NCBI GenBank assembly: GCA_946887295.1
Contig: CAMPKP010000004.1
Location: 1 to 62,873 of the forward strand
Source: an uncultured Gemmatimonadota bacterium
Lineage (GTDB): Bacteria > Gemmatimonadota > Gemmatimonadetes > Gemmatimonadales > GWC2-71-9
Direction: 5' to 3'
Length of the DNA: 62,873 nucleotides
Made by a program: the position numbers and the translations under genes. The notes beneath the pieces were generated by a model. It was not told the origin of the DNA. It ran no database searches and saw nothing but the letters and a program-made list of their open reading frames with translations. This document shows positions 10,955-21,336 of this stretch, piece by piece; position 1 is the stretch's first letter; each line of letters starts with the position of its first letter.

Positions 10955-10980
10955 CACCCAAACCGGCGCTCCGCCATCTT
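10951..10980 (+). promoter_or_regulatory. Candidate promoter for the small YPNPF-domain gene
   Basis: A perfect TTGACA (10951-10956), overlapping the selB stop codon, is followed 18 bp later by CATCTT (10975-10980), a weak -10 match (3 of 6). It would initiate about 70 bp before the ATG at 11059. The -35 match is striking; the -10 is poor. Confidence 0.35.
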
Positions 10981-11058
10981 GCCAATGACTGTGTCGACTC
11001 GCGTCCGTCCATCTCGGAGGTGCCCACCGTTCCACACCAGGTATGAAGAGGAGCGCCC

Positions 11059-11496
11059 ATGGTCCGCTTTGCGTGGCCGGGGTGGTGGCTCGGGCTTCTG
11101 GTGGGCATCGGCTCTCCCGCTGCCGCGCAGGCGAACCTGCCCCCGCCGCGAATCGAGCTGAAGGAGAACTACCCCAACCCTTTTTTCCCGGCGACGACGA
11201 TTCCCTTTTCGATCTCCAGGGAGGTCTGCAGCAGGGGACATCAGCCGGTGGTCAGTCTGAAGATCTACAACGTGTTGGTGCAGATGGTGGCAATACCGGT
11301 TCTGGCCGATGGCTCAGCGGAGAGGCTCGACAGCCTCCGCCTTCGGTGCGGCGAGTACCAGGCCTACTGGGACGGCAAGTACCTCGATGGAAGGCGTGAG
11401 GCCGTGCCGGGCATCTATTACTACCAGCTCTCGGTCGACGGTGAGCGGTACACGCGCAAGATGATCGCGCGAGGCAGAGTCACGAATCAGCCATAG
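11059..11496 (+). CDS. Small exported protein consisting of a FlgD/T9SS-like C-terminal domain
   Basis: A 145-residue protein: signal peptide ([20 protein letters not shown]) followed almost at once by the motif [19 protein letters not shown] (residues ~34-52). It ends with [19 protein letters not shown]. This is the FlgD Ig-like / type-A sorting-domain signature normally found at the very end of large secreted proteins. Here the domain stands alone, so the gene is either a free-standing beta-sandwich protein or a remnant of a larger one. Two cysteines (REVCS, LRCGEY) may form a disulphide. GAAGAGGAG lies about 7 bp before the ATG. No catalytic function can be assigned. Confidence 0.8.
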   Translation: MVRFAWPGWWLGLLVGIGSPAAAQANLPPPRIELKENYPNPFFPATTIPFSISREVCSRGHQPVVSLKIYNVLVQMVAIPVLADGSAERLDSLRLRCGEYQAYWDGKYLDGRREAVPGIYYYQLSVDGERYTRKMIARGRVTNQP

Positions 11497-11520
11497 GGGC
11501 GACGTCACGATCGCCCCTAT
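11493..11520 (+). terminator. Hairpin overlapping the stop codon, probable terminator
   Basis: ATAGGGGCGA (11493-11502) pairs perfectly with TCGCCCCTAT (11511-11520) across an 8-nt loop. The left arm contains the TAG stop of the preceding gene. There is no U-tract, so termination could be Rho-assisted. It separates this gene from clpB. Confidence 0.6.
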
Positions 11521-11627
11521 GTGCTTTGTGTCCGATTTGCTGCCATTGCGGCAGATTTTCCGGGAGCACGGCTTGCTCATCGAGGGCGGATGGAAAGCCG
11601 TCAACCGACAAGGAACGAGAGGGTGCG

Positions 11628-14243
11628 ATGATCCGACCGGATCGAATGACCATCAAGGCGCAGGAGGCGTTCCGCGACGCGGGCGAAGAGGCCCGGACCC
11701 GGGGCAACCCGGTCGTAAACGATGCCCACCTGCTCTACGCCCTGCTGCAGCAGCCGGAGGGAGTGGTCCAGCCGCTCCTGCAGAAGGCGGGGGTGAACGT
11801 GAGCCGGCTTCTCGACGAGGTCGGGCGCGAGATCGACCGTTTCCCGAAGCAGGAGGGCGCCGGCGCGGAGCCGACGTTCAGCCGCGAGCTGAACCGGGTG
11901 TTCGACCGGGCCGAGGAGGACGCCCGGAAGATGGGCGATGCCTACGTCTCGACCGAGCATCTCCTGCTCGCGCTGGCGGAGGAAAAGGGCACGGCGGCGC
12001 GCACGCTCCTGAGTGCCCAGAACGTCTCGGCCGACGACCTGCGGATCAGTCTCAAGGAGGTGCGAGGCTCGCACCAGGTGACCGACCAGTCCCCCGAGGA
12101 GAAGTACCAGGCGCTGGAGCGCTACACGCGCAACCTCACCGACCTCGCCCGCCGGGGGAAGCTCGACCCCGTGATCGGGCGGGACGAGGAAGTGCGCCGT
12201 GTGATGCAGGTGCTCTCGCGCCGTACCAAGAACAACCCGGTGCTCATCGGAGAGCCGGGCGTGGGCAAGACCGCCATCGTCGAAGGATTGGCCCAGCGGA
12301 TCGTGAACGGGGACGTGCCCGAGTCGCTGCGGGACCGCGAGCTGGTGGCGCTCGACGTCGCCCAGCTGCTCGCGGGCGCCAAGTTCCGGGGCGAGTTCGA
12401 GGAGCGGCTGAAGGCGGTGGTGAAGGAGCTGACCGATAGCGAAGGGAAGTACATCACCTTCATCGACGAGCTCCATACCATCGTGGGCGCCGGCGCCGCC
12501 GAAGGCGCGATCGATGCGAGCAACATGCTCAAGCCGGCGCTGGCCCGCGGCGAGCTCCGCGTGATCGGCGCCACCACCCTGGACGAATACCGCAAGCACA
12601 TCGAGAAGGACGCCGCCCTGGAGCGCCGCTTTCAGCCGGTGCTGGTGGGCGAGCCGACGGTGGCGGACACGATCGCGATCCTGCGCGGACTCAAGGAGAA
12701 GTACGAGATCCACCACGGCGTCCGGATCACGGACAACGCGCTGGTCGCCGCCGCCACACTCTCCGATCGATACATCGGCGACCGGTTCCTTCCCGACAAG
12801 GCCATCGACCTGGTGGACGAGGCGGCCAGCCGGCTCCGGATCGAGATCGACAGCCTGCCCCAGGAGATCGACGAAGTCGAGCGGCGGGTGGTGCAGCTCG
12901 AGATCGAGCGGCAGGCGCTGCTGAAGGAAAAGGACAAGGCCGCGCGCGAGCGGCTCGCGGCGGTGGAACAGGAGATCTCCGAGCTCCGCGAGCGCAGCGC
13001 GGGTATGAAGGCGCAGTGGCAGGCCGAGAAGGAGATCATCACCGAGACCCAGGAGCTGAAGGCGGAGCTGGAGGAGCTGCGCGGCGAGGTGGAGCTGGCC
13101 ACCCGGTCCGGCGACCTGCAGCGCGCCGCGGAGCTCCGGTACGGCCGCATCCCGGAGCTGGAGCGGAACCTGCAGGAGCGGCAGGCGCGCCTCGCCGAGA
13201 TCCAGGTCGGCGGGAGCTATCTGAAGGAAGAGGTGGACGCGGAGGACATCGCGGAGATCGTCTCCCGGTGGACCGGCATTCCCGTCTCCCGGATGATGGA
13301 AAGCGAGCGCGAGCGGCTGACCCAGCTGGAGCAGGAGCTGGCCCGCCGCGTGGTGGGCCAGGAACAGGCGGTCACCGCCGTGGCCAACGCGGTGCGGCGG
13401 AGCCGCGCGGGGCTGGGCGATCCCAACCGGCCGACCGGCTCGTTCATCTTCCTCGGTCCCACCGGGGTGGGCAAGACCGAGACCGCGCGGGCCCTGGCCG
13501 AGTTCCTCTTCGACGACGAGCGCGCCATGGTTCGGCTCGACATGTCGGAGTACATGGAGAAGCACTCGGTGGCGCGGATGATCGGCGCGCCGCCGGGGTA
13601 CGTCGGCTACGAGGAGGGCGGCCAGCTCACCGAGGCGGTGCGCCGCCGGCCCTACAGCGTCATCCTGTTCGACGAGATCGAGAAGGCGCATCCCGATGTC
13701 TTCAACGTGCTGCTGCAGATGCTGGACGACGGGCGGCTCACGGACAGCCAGGGCCGGCTGGTGGACTTCCGGAATGCCGTCATCATCATGACCAGCAACA
13801 TCGGCAGCCAGTACATCGTCGATGCCGGCGGGGCGACCTGGGATCGGGTCGAGGAGCGGGTGCGCGATGAGCTGCGCAACCACTTCCGTCCGGAGTTCCT
13901 GAACCGGGTGGACGACATCATCGTGTTCCGTCCGCTTTCCCGGTCCGACCTGGTGCGCATCGTGGACCTCCAGCTCGTCGGGCTGGAGCGGATGCTGGCG
14001 CAGCGCGGCCTGAAGATCGAGGTCACGCCCGGCGCGAGGGAGCTCCTGGCGGAGCAGGGCTACGATCCCGTATACGGGGCGCGGCCGCTCAAGCGCGTCA
14101 TCCAGCGCGAGCTGCAGAATCCCATCGCGCTGGAGCTGCTGGAGGGCACGTTCAAGGAGGGAGACACGATCCGGGTCGAGCGCGACGGTCACACTCTGAA
14201 ACTGGTGCATCCGTCGGTCGTTCCGGAGATGGCGAGTGCGTAG
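11628..14243 (+). CDS. clpB: ATP-dependent disaggregase ClpB
   Basis: Hsp100 chaperone that resolves protein aggregates with DnaK. The 871 residues show the Clp N-domain (1-145), AAA1 with Walker A GEPGVGKT at ~208 and Walker [13 protein letters not shown], and the long coiled-coil M-domain (~405-530) that distinguishes ClpB from ClpA/C. AAA2 has Walker A GPTGVGKT at ~610 and [19 protein letters not shown]. The start at 11628 gives [15 protein letters not shown], the usual beginning, with AAGGAACGAGAGGG before it; an earlier in-frame ATG would add an unconserved Cys-rich leader. I see no CIRCE element upstream. The stop overlaps tadA. Confidence 0.97.
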   Translation: MIRPDRMTIKAQEAFRDAGEEARTRGNPVVNDAHLLYALLQQPEGVVQPLLQKAGVNVSRLLDEVGREIDRFPKQEGAGAEPTFSRELNRVFDRAEEDARKMGDAYVSTEHLLLALAEEKGTAARTLLSAQNVSADDLRISLKEVRGSHQVTDQSPEEKYQALERYTRNLTDLARRGKLDPVIGRDEEVRRVMQVLSRRTKNNPVLIGEPGVGKTAIVEGLAQRIVNGDVPESLRDRELVALDVAQLLAGAKFRGEFEERLKAVVKELTDSEGKYITFIDELHTIVGAGAAEGAIDASNMLKPALARGELRVIGATTLDEYRKHIEKDAALERRFQPVLVGEPTVADTIAILRGLKEKYEIHHGVRITDNALVAAATLSDRYIGDRFLPDKAIDLVDEAASRLRIEIDSLPQEIDEVERRVVQLEIERQALLKEKDKAARERLAAVEQEISELRERSAGMKAQWQAEKEIITETQELKAELEELRGEVELATRSGDLQRAAELRYGRIPELERNLQERQARLAEIQVGGSYLKEEVDAEDIAEIVSRWTGIPVSRMMESERERLTQLEQELARRVVGQEQAVTAVANAVRRSRAGLGDPNRPTGSFIFLGPTGVGKTETARALAEFLFDDERAMVRLDMSEYMEKHSVARMIGAPPGYVGYEEGGQLTEAVRRRPYSVILFDEIEKAHPDVFNVLLQMLDDGRLTDSQGRLVDFRNAVIIMTSNIGSQYIVDAGGATWDRVEERVRDELRNHFRPEFLNRVDDIIVFRPLSRSDLVRIVDLQLVGLERMLAQRGLKIEVTPGARELLAEQGYDPVYGARPLKRVIQRELQNPIALELLEGTFKEGDTIRVERDGHTLKLVHPSVVPEMASA

Positions 14244-14712
14244 GGGGACACCATCCCCCAGCGATCTGGCCGGAATGCAGGCGGCCATCCGGCTGGCGCG
14301 AGCCGCCTCGGTGCGGGAGGAGGTGCCGGTCGGCGCCGTGATCGTGGCCGACGGAGATCTCCTGGCCGAGGCCCACAACGAGACGGTGCAGCGTCGCGAC
14401 CCCACGGCCCACGCCGAGATGTTGGCGCTGCAGCGTGCCCTCCAGCGGGCCGAGGCCGACCGCCTGCCATTCGCCACGATGTACGTGACTCTCGAGCCCT
14501 GCGCCCAGTGCGCCGGGGCGCTGGTGCTCGCGAAAGTCGGGCGGCTCGTCTTCGGAGCCTACGACGCGCGCTGCGGGATGGCGGGCTCGGTCTACGATCT
14601 GCTCCGCCATCCCCGGCTCAATCACCGTCCCGAGGTGGTCGGCGGCCTGCTGGCCGAGGAGTGTGGCGATCTCCTGAAGCGGTTCTTCCAGAGCCGGCGC
14701 GCGGCCCTCTAG
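14236..14712 (+). CDS. tadA: tRNA adenosine(34) deaminase TadA
   Basis: Converts wobble adenosine A34 to inosine in tRNA-Arg(ACG). The 158-residue cytidine-deaminase-fold protein has the zinc/catalytic motifs HAE (His59, Glu61) and PCAQC (Cys89, Cys92), plus [17 protein letters not shown] and the C-terminal [10 protein letters not shown], all typical of TadA. The GTG start at 14236 lies inside the 3' end of clpB (8 bp overlap), implying coupled translation. No ATG is available before the conserved helix except Met14. Confidence 0.92.
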   Translation: MRRGTPSPSDLAGMQAAIRLARAASVREEVPVGAVIVADGDLLAEAHNETVQRRDPTAHAEMLALQRALQRAEADRLPFATMYVTLEPCAQCAGALVLAKVGRLVFGAYDARCGMAGSVYDLLRHPRLNHRPEVVGGLLAEECGDLLKRFFQSRRAAL

Positions 14713-14781
14713 CGCGCCGGCCCGCTCCCCCGCCGGTTCTCGGCTGAGGTGGAGTCGCGATGCCCGGAGCGGCGGCGGAGA

Positions 14782-15645
14782 TCAGCCCAGCGCCGCGAGG
14801 TCCTCCTGGTCGAGGTGAATCTCCGCGGCCGCTACATTCTCCTCCAGGTGGCGCACCGAGGAGGTGCCGGGGATCACCAGCATGGCGGGAGATCGGGCGA
14901 GCAGCCAGGCGAGCGCGATCTGGTAGACCGTCGCGCCGTGGCGCCGCGCTACCGTCGCCAGGGGCCCCGCTTCATCGAGGGCGCCCGCCGACAGCGGAAA
15001 CCAGGGAATGAACGCCAGGCCCTCGCGCTCGCAATAGCTCACCTCGGCTTCCCATCGCCGGTCGGTGACGTTGTAGCGGTTCTGCACCGAGACGATGGGG
15101 ACGATCCGACGCGCCCGGTCCATGTCCGTCGTGGAGGCCTCCGAGAGACCGAGGTGGCGCACCAGTCCCTCGCGCTGGAATGCCCGCATGGCCTCGAACT
15201 GCTCGTCAGCGGGGACCTTGGGGTCGATCCGGTGGAGCTGCCAGAGATCGATGCGGTCCAGCCGAAGGCGGCGGAGGCTGCCCTCGAGCTGCCTGCGGAG
15301 GTACTCCGGACGGCCGTTCGGGACCCATTGATCCGGCCCCGGCCGCTCCAGGCCGCCCTTGGTGGCGATCACCAATCCGTCGGGGTAGGGGTGCAGCGCT
15401 TCCGCGATCAGCTCCTCGGCTACGCCCGGGCCGTAAGAGTCGGCCGTGTCGATGAAGTTCACGCCCAGCTCCACCGCGCGGCGGAGTACTCTGATGGCCT
15501 CCGGGCGATCCCTGGGCGGACCCCAGATGCCCTTTCCCGTGAGCCGCATGGCACCGAATCCCATCCGGTTCACGGTGAGATCGCCCAGAGTGATCGTGCC
15601 CGCGGCGGCGGCTGGCGTCTGTGTGGTGGATCGGGTGTCGTGCAT
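14782..15645 (-). CDS. Aldo/keto reductase
   Basis: NADPH-dependent oxidoreductase of the AKR superfamily, 287 residues from the chosen start. The catalytic tetrad is visible: Asp and Tyr in FIDTADSYG, Lys in VIATKGG and His in WQLHRID. The cofactor-binding C-terminus is LLARSPAMLVIPGTSS. The ATG at 15645 is chosen because GAGGCGAGC precedes it directly on the minus strand; a longer in-frame start would add 26 unconserved residues. It lies downstream of the VOC protein on the same strand and may be co-transcribed. The substrate cannot be inferred; many such proteins reduce reactive aldehydes. Confidence 0.9.
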   Translation of the reverse strand: MHDTRSTTQTPAAAAGTITLGDLTVNRMGFGAMRLTGKGIWGPPRDRPEAIRVLRRAVELGVNFIDTADSYGPGVAEELIAEALHPYPDGLVIATKGGLERPGPDQWVPNGRPEYLRRQLEGSLRRLRLDRIDLWQLHRIDPKVPADEQFEAMRAFQREGLVRHLGLSEASTTDMDRARRIVPIVSVQNRYNVTDRRWEAEVSYCEREGLAFIPWFPLSAGALDEAGPLATVARRHGATVYQIALAWLLARSPAMLVIPGTSSVRHLEENVAAAEIHLDQEDLAALG

Positions 15646-15726
15646 GCTCGCCTCGACGGGGAGTGAGTGAGGCTTGGCAGGGTACGGAGGTCCGGGCCGC
15701 AGGACCGTGACCTCCGACACCACGAT

Positions 15727-16641
15727 CTATCCCGCGGAGAGTCGCAAGGCGGTGCCCCAGGGATCGGTGGCGATCGCGTCGGCGGTTTCACGCCGGACCG
15801 GGAAGCCCGCTGCCGTCAGCGATCGCGCCGCGGCCTCCACGTCCGCGGGTCGCGGGACCTGCACCGTCCACTCGAGCAGGCGGGCATCTCCCTCGCGGGC
15901 CGCCGGGGCTCCCGCCGCCCAGGTATTGGTGCCCAGGTGGTGGTGATAGCCGCCCGCCGACATGAACAGCGCGCCGGGAAAATTCAGGACGATCCGGTCG
16001 AGCCCGAGGCCGCCGTGGTAGAAAGCGGCGGCTCGCTCCAGGTCGCCCACGTAGAGATGGATGTGGCCCATCCGGGTGCCCCGCGGCGCTCCGCTCCAAA
16101 GCTCGCTCCCTCTTGCCCGGACCAGATCGTCGAGATCGAGAGGGTCGGTCGCCATCGCCAGCGCCCGGCCATCGGTGCGCCAGCCGGACCGCGGCCGGTC
16201 GGCATACACCTCGATGCCGAGACCGTCCGGGTCGCTGAGATACAGCGCCTCGCTGACCAGATGGTCGGCGGAGCCGGCGTACTCGCCGATGGACGCCAGG
16301 TGTGCGACGAAGCGTCCGAGCCAGGCGCGATCGGGGAGCAGGAGCGCGAAGTGATACAGGCCAAGCCGGCCGCGGCGGGGCATCGGAGCGGCCCCGGGCA
16401 GCTCGTTGAGCTCGACCAGGGGAGTGTCGTCGCCCTGGGCGGCCAGCGTCGTCCGCGTCCGGGTCGAGTTCAGCGCCCGAAGGCCGAGAACCCGCTCGTA
16501 GTAGGCCACGGACCGGCCGAGGTCGGCCACCTGAAGCCGCACTGCCTGAAGATTGATGTTTGCTGGTAGACGATAGCCCGGGGGCGCAACGGCGTACGCC
16601 GGGGATTCGGTCTCGGCAGGGCTCTCGCCGCTGGTAGCCAT
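15727..16641 (-). CDS. VOC (glyoxalase/extradiol dioxygenase fold) protein, CatE-like
   Basis: A 304-residue protein with two vicinal-oxygen-chelate modules. The first spans ~25-140 (LQAVRLQVADLGRSVAYYERVLGL, YHFALLLPD); the second spans ~185-300 (MGHIHLYVGDLERAAAFYH, YHHHLGTNTW, LLEWTVQVP). Histidines in GHIHLYV and YHHHLGTN and the Glu in LLEW are in positions expected for metal ligands. It resembles Bacillus CatE/YfiE-type ring-cleaving dioxygenases, so catechol 2,3-dioxygenase-like activity is plausible but not shown. GGGAGGACGACC precedes the ATG. Its start faces the histidine kinase gene across 123 bp. Confidence 0.85.
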   Translation of the reverse strand: MATSGESPAETESPAYAVAPPGYRLPANINLQAVRLQVADLGRSVAYYERVLGLRALNSTRTRTTLAAQGDDTPLVELNELPGAAPMPRRGRLGLYHFALLLPDRAWLGRFVAHLASIGEYAGSADHLVSEALYLSDPDGLGIEVYADRPRSGWRTDGRALAMATDPLDLDDLVRARGSELWSGAPRGTRMGHIHLYVGDLERAAAFYHGGLGLDRIVLNFPGALFMSAGGYHHHLGTNTWAAGAPAAREGDARLLEWTVQVPRPADVEAAARSLTAAGFPVRRETADAIATDPWGTALRLSAG

Positions 16642-16709
16642 GGTCGTCCTCCCAGGTCGTGTGGGGCGCCGCCTTCCCCGGGAAAGTTAGCGCGGTCCGA
16701 GGCATAAGC

Positions 16710-16739
16710 TTGACCGACCTGTGCACCAGGCGGAATATT
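16710..16739 (+). promoter_or_regulatory. Candidate promoter of the signalling operon
   Basis: TTGACC (16710-16715) and AATATT (16734-16739) are separated by 18 bp, placing a start site about 20 bp before the kinase ATG at 16765. It lies in the divergent gap with the VOC gene. The -35 is good; the -10 is moderate. Confidence 0.4.
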
Positions 16740-16764
16740 GCAACTCGAACCTGCATCGAGGCCC

Positions 16765-19700
16765 ATGGTCTCAGACGCCTCACGTCCGCGGAACCCATCC
16801 CGGGCCCGCACCGCGGCCGTCCTGATCTTCGTATGCGTCGGCTACTACCTCGGCGCACAGGTCGGGTTCGCGCTCACACTCCGGCCTGTCCCCGTCTCCA
16901 CCCTCTGGCCGCCGAACGCCCTCCTAGTCGCCGCACTCCTGCTGCTCCCGACGCGCTCCTGGTGGATGGTCCCGCTGGCCGCGCTCCCCGCCCACCTCGT
17001 GACGCAGCACGGGGCCGGGATTCCCCCGCCGATGATACTCGGCTGGTTCGTCAGCAACTGTACCGAGGCTCTGATCGGGGCCGGAGGCATCCGCCTTCTC
17101 CTCCGGGGTCCTTTGCGGCTCGACAGCGTGAAGCAGATGACGACCTTCATGCTCGTGGTCGGCTTCCTCGCACCATTCCTGTCTTCCTTCCTCGACGCCG
17201 GGCTCGTGGCGCTCAACCGATTCGGCGAGAGCGGGTACTGGGAGGTCTGGAACCGGCGCTTCCTCTCGAACGTGGTGGCGGCCCTGAGCGTGGCCACCGT
17301 CGGCGTCACCGTGGGCGCTGCCGGTCTCGCCGGCCTTCGGCCGGCGTCGTGGCGCCGCTTGGTCGAAGCGACACTGATGACCGGCGGCTTGTTGGGGACG
17401 TGCATCGCCGTGTTCGCCACGACCTACGCGGGGATGCGGACCAACCCCGCCCTGATGTACGCGCCCTTGCCATTTCTGCTGTGGGCCGCCGTCCGCTTCG
17501 GACCGGTCGGCATCAGCACGAGTCTGCTGGGGTTCGCGCTGCTCGCCATCTGGGGCGCTACCCGGGGTCTCGGCCCGTTCGTCGGCAGCTCCCCCGAGGC
17601 CAACGCCGTCTCGATAAAGCTGTTCCTGGTCATCACCGCCGTGCCACTGCTGACGCTGGCGGCCGTCATCCAGGAGCGCCGCCGGGCCGAGCGGCGCGCG
17701 CGGCGGAACGCGGAGCGGCTGTCACTCGCACTGCGTGCGGCACGCATGGGAATCTGGGAATGGCACATCGGTGCGCGCCGCGGATCGCTTTCGGCTCGCG
17801 CCCGAACCATACTCGGTCTGGCGAGGCCGGGAATCGCCGTCACGACGAGCAGGCTGCTGCGCATAATCCACCCGGAGGACCGGCCGGCCCTCACGAAGGC
17901 GATGCGCCGGCAGCTTCCGAGATCCGGCGGGCTGTACGAGATCGAGTTCCGGGTCCCCGACCCCCTCGGCGCGGTCCGCTGGATTCGAGGGAGTGCCATA
18001 GCGCTGTCGGGTGGGGCCGGCCGCCCGCCCCGGGTGCTCGGCGTCATCGCCGATGTGACGGAGAAAAAGCGGACCCTGCAGGCCGTGCAGCAGAGTGAGA
18101 GCCGATTCCGTGGGGTGTTCGAGATGGGCATCGTGCCGATGGCGTTCTGGCGATCCGACGGCCGGATCACCGACGCCAACGACGCCTACCTCCGTCTCAC
18201 GGGGTTCACCCGGTCGGAGATGGAGGCGGGCGAGCTCTGGTGGAACAGGTTGACCGCCCCGGAGTGCCGTCATCTCGACGCCGACGCATTGCGCGAGGTC
18301 CTCGGTCACGGCCACTGCCGGCCGTACGAGAAGGAGTATCTGCTGCGGGACGGCCGCAGGGTGCCGGTGCAGGTCGGAATGGAGCTGCTGGGGCGGGACC
18401 ATGGGATCGCCGTGGAAATGGATCTCACCAGCCGGAAGCGCGCCGAGCGGGAGATCGAGGCCCGCCTCCGGTTCGAGCGGCTGGTGTCCGATCTGTCGGC
18501 GACCTTCGCGACCGCCCGCGACTCGCGCTCCGAGGATCAGATCCCGCCCTGGCTGGCCCGCCTCGGAGAGTTCCTGAACGTGCCGTGGGTCCGCATCATC
18601 CGACTCTCCTCGGATCACCGGACGCTTCGCCTCGCCTACGCCTGGACCGCGCAGGGCTTCACCCCACTGCCCGAGACGCTCTGCGCCCGGGAGTTCGCGG
18701 CGGTGGGGGCCAGGCTGATCGAAGGCCGGACGGTCGCCATCGAAGACTGCGGACAGGCGTCGACGTCCGAGCTGGATCACGCAGAGGTGCTGCGGCTCGG
18801 GATCGGCGCGCTGCTCTCCATTCCGCTGGTGGCCAGCGGCACCGTCTTCGGCGCCCTCACTCTCGCCAGCGGCCGGCCTCGCGTCTGGCCCCTGGAGCTG
18901 GTTCACAGACTCCACCTGATCGCGGACATCTTCAGCAATGTCATGGCGAGGAAGGCCCTCGAGGAGGGGCGGCGTCAGGCGGAGGCGGTGAACACGGCGA
19001 TCCTGGCCTCGCTGCCCGGAATGACGGCGATCCTGGACCAGGGCGGCCGGATCGTGCGAGTGAACGACGCGTGGGCTCGGAACGGGCACCACCACCATAC
19101 CCTCTTCGACGACGCCGGGCTCGGCGGCAACCTGCTCGAGACCTGCCGTCGGGCCGGTGCGGACGGAGATCCCCTGGCGGCGCCCGTGCTCGGGGGGTTG
19201 GAGGCGGTCCTCTCCGGCACCCGCCGCGACTTCGCACTCACGTATCCCATGATGGGCGGCGACGGAGAACCGAGGTGGTACGATGTGCTGGTCCAGCGCC
19301 TGGCGCGGAGGGAGGGCGGGGCAGTGGTCACCCGGCTCGACTGCACCGCGCGAAAGCAGGCGGAGCTGGAGGCCGCACGCAACCGGGCCGACCTGGCGCA
19401 CGTGGTCCGGGTGGCGACCATGGGCGAGCTCACCGCCTCGCTGGCCCACGAGCTGAGTCAGCCGCTCACCGCGATCCGGAGCAACGCCCAGGCCGGCTCG
19501 CGGATGCTCGCGTCGCCCGAGGGCAACCTCGAGGAGATCGGCGCCATCTTCAGCGATATCGTCGCCAACGACCGGCGGGCCAGCGACATCCTCGCCCGGA
19601 TCCGCAACCTGGTGCGCAAGGGTGAGCTCGAGCTGGTCCCGGTAGACCTGAACGGACTGATCCGGGAGGTGGCGCGGCTGCTGGAGACCGACACCCTGCT

Positions 19701-20097
19701 GCGGAGCACCACCACGACACTCGAGCTGGCCGAGGGGCTGCCCTGTGTGCGGGGGGACCGGATTCAGCTGCAACAGGTCGTTCTCAACCTGATCCTCAAC
19801 GGCCTCGAGGCCATGGCCGGTACCGACCCGGCGACGCGGCACCTCACGATATCTACGGCCGTGGGCGGCGCGGGGGTGGTCCATGTCGGCGTGCGGGACA
19901 CCGGCGTCGGGATCGCGTGGGATCGGCTCGACCGCGTCTTCGACGCCTTCTATACGTCCAAGCCCAACGGCTTGGGCATGGGGCTCTCGATCGCCAAGAC
20001 GATCGTCCGTGCGCACGGTGGCCGGATCTGGGCCGAGAACCATCCCGACGGCGGTGCCTGCGTCGGATTCGATCTTCCCGTGGAGCAGGCATCGTGA
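16765..20097 (+). CDS. MASE1 / PAS / GAF sensor histidine kinase
   Basis: A 1110-residue membrane kinase. About eight hydrophobic helices with the MASE1 pattern ([27 protein letters not shown]) fill residues ~15-310. Two PAS domains follow (~320-430, ~440-560), then a GAF domain (~585-735), a third PAS (~745-860), a HisKA domain with phospho-acceptor His895 in [17 protein letters not shown], and an HATPase_c domain ending [13 protein letters not shown]. The dimerisation sequence is the FixL-like type, and the gene overlaps a FixJ-like regulator by 4 bp, so they are probably cognate. The ATG at 16765 is preferred to a TTG 27 bp upstream. The signal is unknown. Confidence 0.9.
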   Translation: MVSDASRPRNPSRARTAAVLIFVCVGYYLGAQVGFALTLRPVPVSTLWPPNALLVAALLLLPTRSWWMVPLAALPAHLVTQHGAGIPPPMILGWFVSNCTEALIGAGGIRLLLRGPLRLDSVKQMTTFMLVVGFLAPFLSSFLDAGLVALNRFGESGYWEVWNRRFLSNVVAALSVATVGVTVGAAGLAGLRPASWRRLVEATLMTGGLLGTCIAVFATTYAGMRTNPALMYAPLPFLLWAAVRFGPVGISTSLLGFALLAIWGATRGLGPFVGSSPEANAVSIKLFLVITAVPLLTLAAVIQERRRAERRARRNAERLSLALRAARMGIWEWHIGARRGSLSARARTILGLARPGIAVTTSRLLRIIHPEDRPALTKAMRRQLPRSGGLYEIEFRVPDPLGAVRWIRGSAIALSGGAGRPPRVLGVIADVTEKKRTLQAVQQSESRFRGVFEMGIVPMAFWRSDGRITDANDAYLRLTGFTRSEMEAGELWWNRLTAPECRHLDADALREVLGHGHCRPYEKEYLLRDGRRVPVQVGMELLGRDHGIAVEMDLTSRKRAEREIEARLRFERLVSDLSATFATARDSRSEDQIPPWLARLGEFLNVPWVRIIRLSSDHRTLRLAYAWTAQGFTPLPETLCAREFAAVGARLIEGRTVAIEDCGQASTSELDHAEVLRLGIGALLSIPLVASGTVFGALTLASGRPRVWPLELVHRLHLIADIFSNVMARKALEEGRRQAEAVNTAILASLPGMTAILDQGGRIVRVNDAWARNGHHHHTLFDDAGLGGNLLETCRRAGADGDPLAAPVLGGLEAVLSGTRRDFALTYPMMGGDGEPRWYDVLVQRLARREGGAVVTRLDCTARKQAELEAARNRADLAHVVRVATMGELTASLAHELSQPLTAIRSNAQAGSRMLASPEGNLEEIGAIFSDIVANDRRASDILARIRNLVRKGELELVPVDLNGLIREVARLLETDTLLRSTTTTLELAEGLPCVRGDRIQLQQVVLNLILNGLEAMAGTDPATRHLTISTAVGGAGVVHVGVRDTGVGIAWDRLDRVFDAFYTSKPNGLGMGLSIAKTIVRAHGGRIWAENHPDGGACVGFDLPVEQAS

Positions 20098-20789
20098 CCG
20101 AGGTTTCCCAGCAGCAGACGGTCTTCGTCCTGGAAGACGACGATCAGGTCCGGCGCGCGCTCGGCCGGCTGCTCGCCTCGGTCGGGTACCGGGTCGAGCT
20201 CTTCGGGTCGGCGCTTCAGTTCCTGCACGGGACTGCCGGGGACCGCCCGGGATGCCTGGTGAGCGACGTGCGCCTTCCCGGCCTCAATGGAGACGAGCTG
20301 TTCCGGATGCTGCGGACCGCTGGAAAGACCATCCCGATCGTGTTCATCACCGGCTACGGGGACGTGCCGACCGGCGTCCAGGCCATGAAGGACGGCGCCG
20401 TGGACTTCCTGGTCAAGCCGGTGGACGACGACGTGCTGCTCGCGGCGGTGGACTGCGCCCTGCTCCGGGACGCCGAGCTTCGCCGGCAGCAGACCGAAAG
20501 AGCCGAGCTGGGCGCTCGTCTCTCCAGCTTGACGCGCCGGGAGAGACAGGTGTTCGATCTGGTCGTCCAGGGATCCGCCAACAAGCAGATCGCGGCCTGG
20601 CTCGGCACCGGCGAGCAGACGATCAAGGTGCACCGGGGTCGGGTGATGCAGAAGATGCAGGCGCGCTCCTTCGCGGAGCTGGTGCACCTCGCCGAGCGCT
20701 TGAAGGCGGTCGATCGGTCCGAGGGAGCCCGAGAGCCCTCACCAGCCGCTCTCACGCCCGACAACCAGAAGCTGGGAAGCGGCTCGTGA
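20094..20789 (+). CDS. FixJ/NarL-type response regulator
   Basis: A 231-residue DNA-binding response regulator. The N-terminal receiver has [14 protein letters not shown] (acidic pocket), phospho-acceptor Asp in [13 protein letters not shown], the Thr in VFITGYGD and Lys in FLVKPVDDD. The C-terminal LuxR-type HTH (~140-205) has [20 protein letters not shown] and [15 protein letters not shown], as in FixJ. The GTG start overlaps the kinase stop (GTGA), which makes it the likely partner of that kinase. The last ~25 residues are an unconserved tail. Confidence 0.92.
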   Translation: MTEVSQQQTVFVLEDDDQVRRALGRLLASVGYRVELFGSALQFLHGTAGDRPGCLVSDVRLPGLNGDELFRMLRTAGKTIPIVFITGYGDVPTGVQAMKDGAVDFLVKPVDDDVLLAAVDCALLRDAELRRQQTERAELGARLSSLTRRERQVFDLVVQGSANKQIAAWLGTGEQTIKVHRGRVMQKMQARSFAELVHLAERLKAVDRSEGAREPSPAALTPDNQKLGSGS

Positions 20790-21166
20790 TGGTGGAGCTC
20801 GATGGCACCTCGGGCGGGACGCAGCCGACGATCGCGGTGGTTGACGACGACGCCGGAGTGTGTCGCGCCTTGGCCCGGCTGCTGCGCACGACCGGGTTCG
20901 CCGTGCGCACTTATTGCTCGGCGGAAGAGTTCCTGGCCCTGGGCCGGCGGGGAAAGGTGGACTGCCTGGTGCTGGACGTCTACCTCGGCGGCATGACCGG
21001 CTTTGACCTGCACACCGAGCTGCTTGCGGCCGGAGCCGCGCCCCCGACGCTTTTTCTGACCGCCCATGACGAATGTGGCGGAGACGTTCCCTGCCTCCGG
21101 AAGCCCGTCGAAGACACCACCCTCCTCGAGGCAATCACGGCCCTGGTCAATTCGCCGAAACATTAA
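20789..21166 (+). CDS. Single-domain receiver (CheY-like) protein
   Basis: A 125-residue receiver without an output domain: IAVVDDDAGVCRALARLL, phospho-acceptor Asp in CLVLDVYLGG, Thr in LFLTAHDE and Lys in CLRKPVEDT. Its ATG shares one base with the previous stop (TGATG), so it is co-translated with the FixJ-like regulator. It could be a phosphate sink or a phosphorelay intermediate to the hybrid kinase 1.3 kb downstream. The beta4-alpha4 region is shorter than usual. Confidence 0.85.
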   Translation: MVELDGTSGGTQPTIAVVDDDAGVCRALARLLRTTGFAVRTYCSAEEFLALGRRGKVDCLVLDVYLGGMTGFDLHTELLAAGAAPPTLFLTAHDECGGDVPCLRKPVEDTTLLEAITALVNSPKH

Positions 21167-21336
21167 ACCAAGGTCCAATTGCCCGTTTGCCGCCATTCGA
21201 GCACAATGGCGTGAGGTCCGGGCGAGAGGCTCGGCGCCGCACCACTCCACCAGCCACAATCAACCGGTTCCGTTTCATCCTGCTACGCTCATTCAGCTCG
21301 CAGCGATGTCCACGGACCGGGAATCGAAGCCCAGGC

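Noticed and set aside
11539..11560. CTGCC/GGCAG hairpin followed by ATTTTCC before clpB, considered as a terminator or CIRCE-like site
   Set aside because: The stem is only 5 bp and does not match CIRCE; the stronger 10-bp stem just upstream explains termination.
11601..14477. A very long open frame on the minus strand opposite clpB and tadA
   Set aside because: It is an antisense shadow produced by GC-rich codons. Its composition is Arg/His/Leu-rich and it has no domain motifs, while the plus strand encodes an unmistakable ClpB.
14713..14781. Short CCGGC/GCCGG inverted repeat between tadA and the aldo/keto reductase, considered as a bidirectional terminator
   Set aside because: Only five pairs with a 10-nt loop in very GC-rich sequence; chance occurrence is likely.
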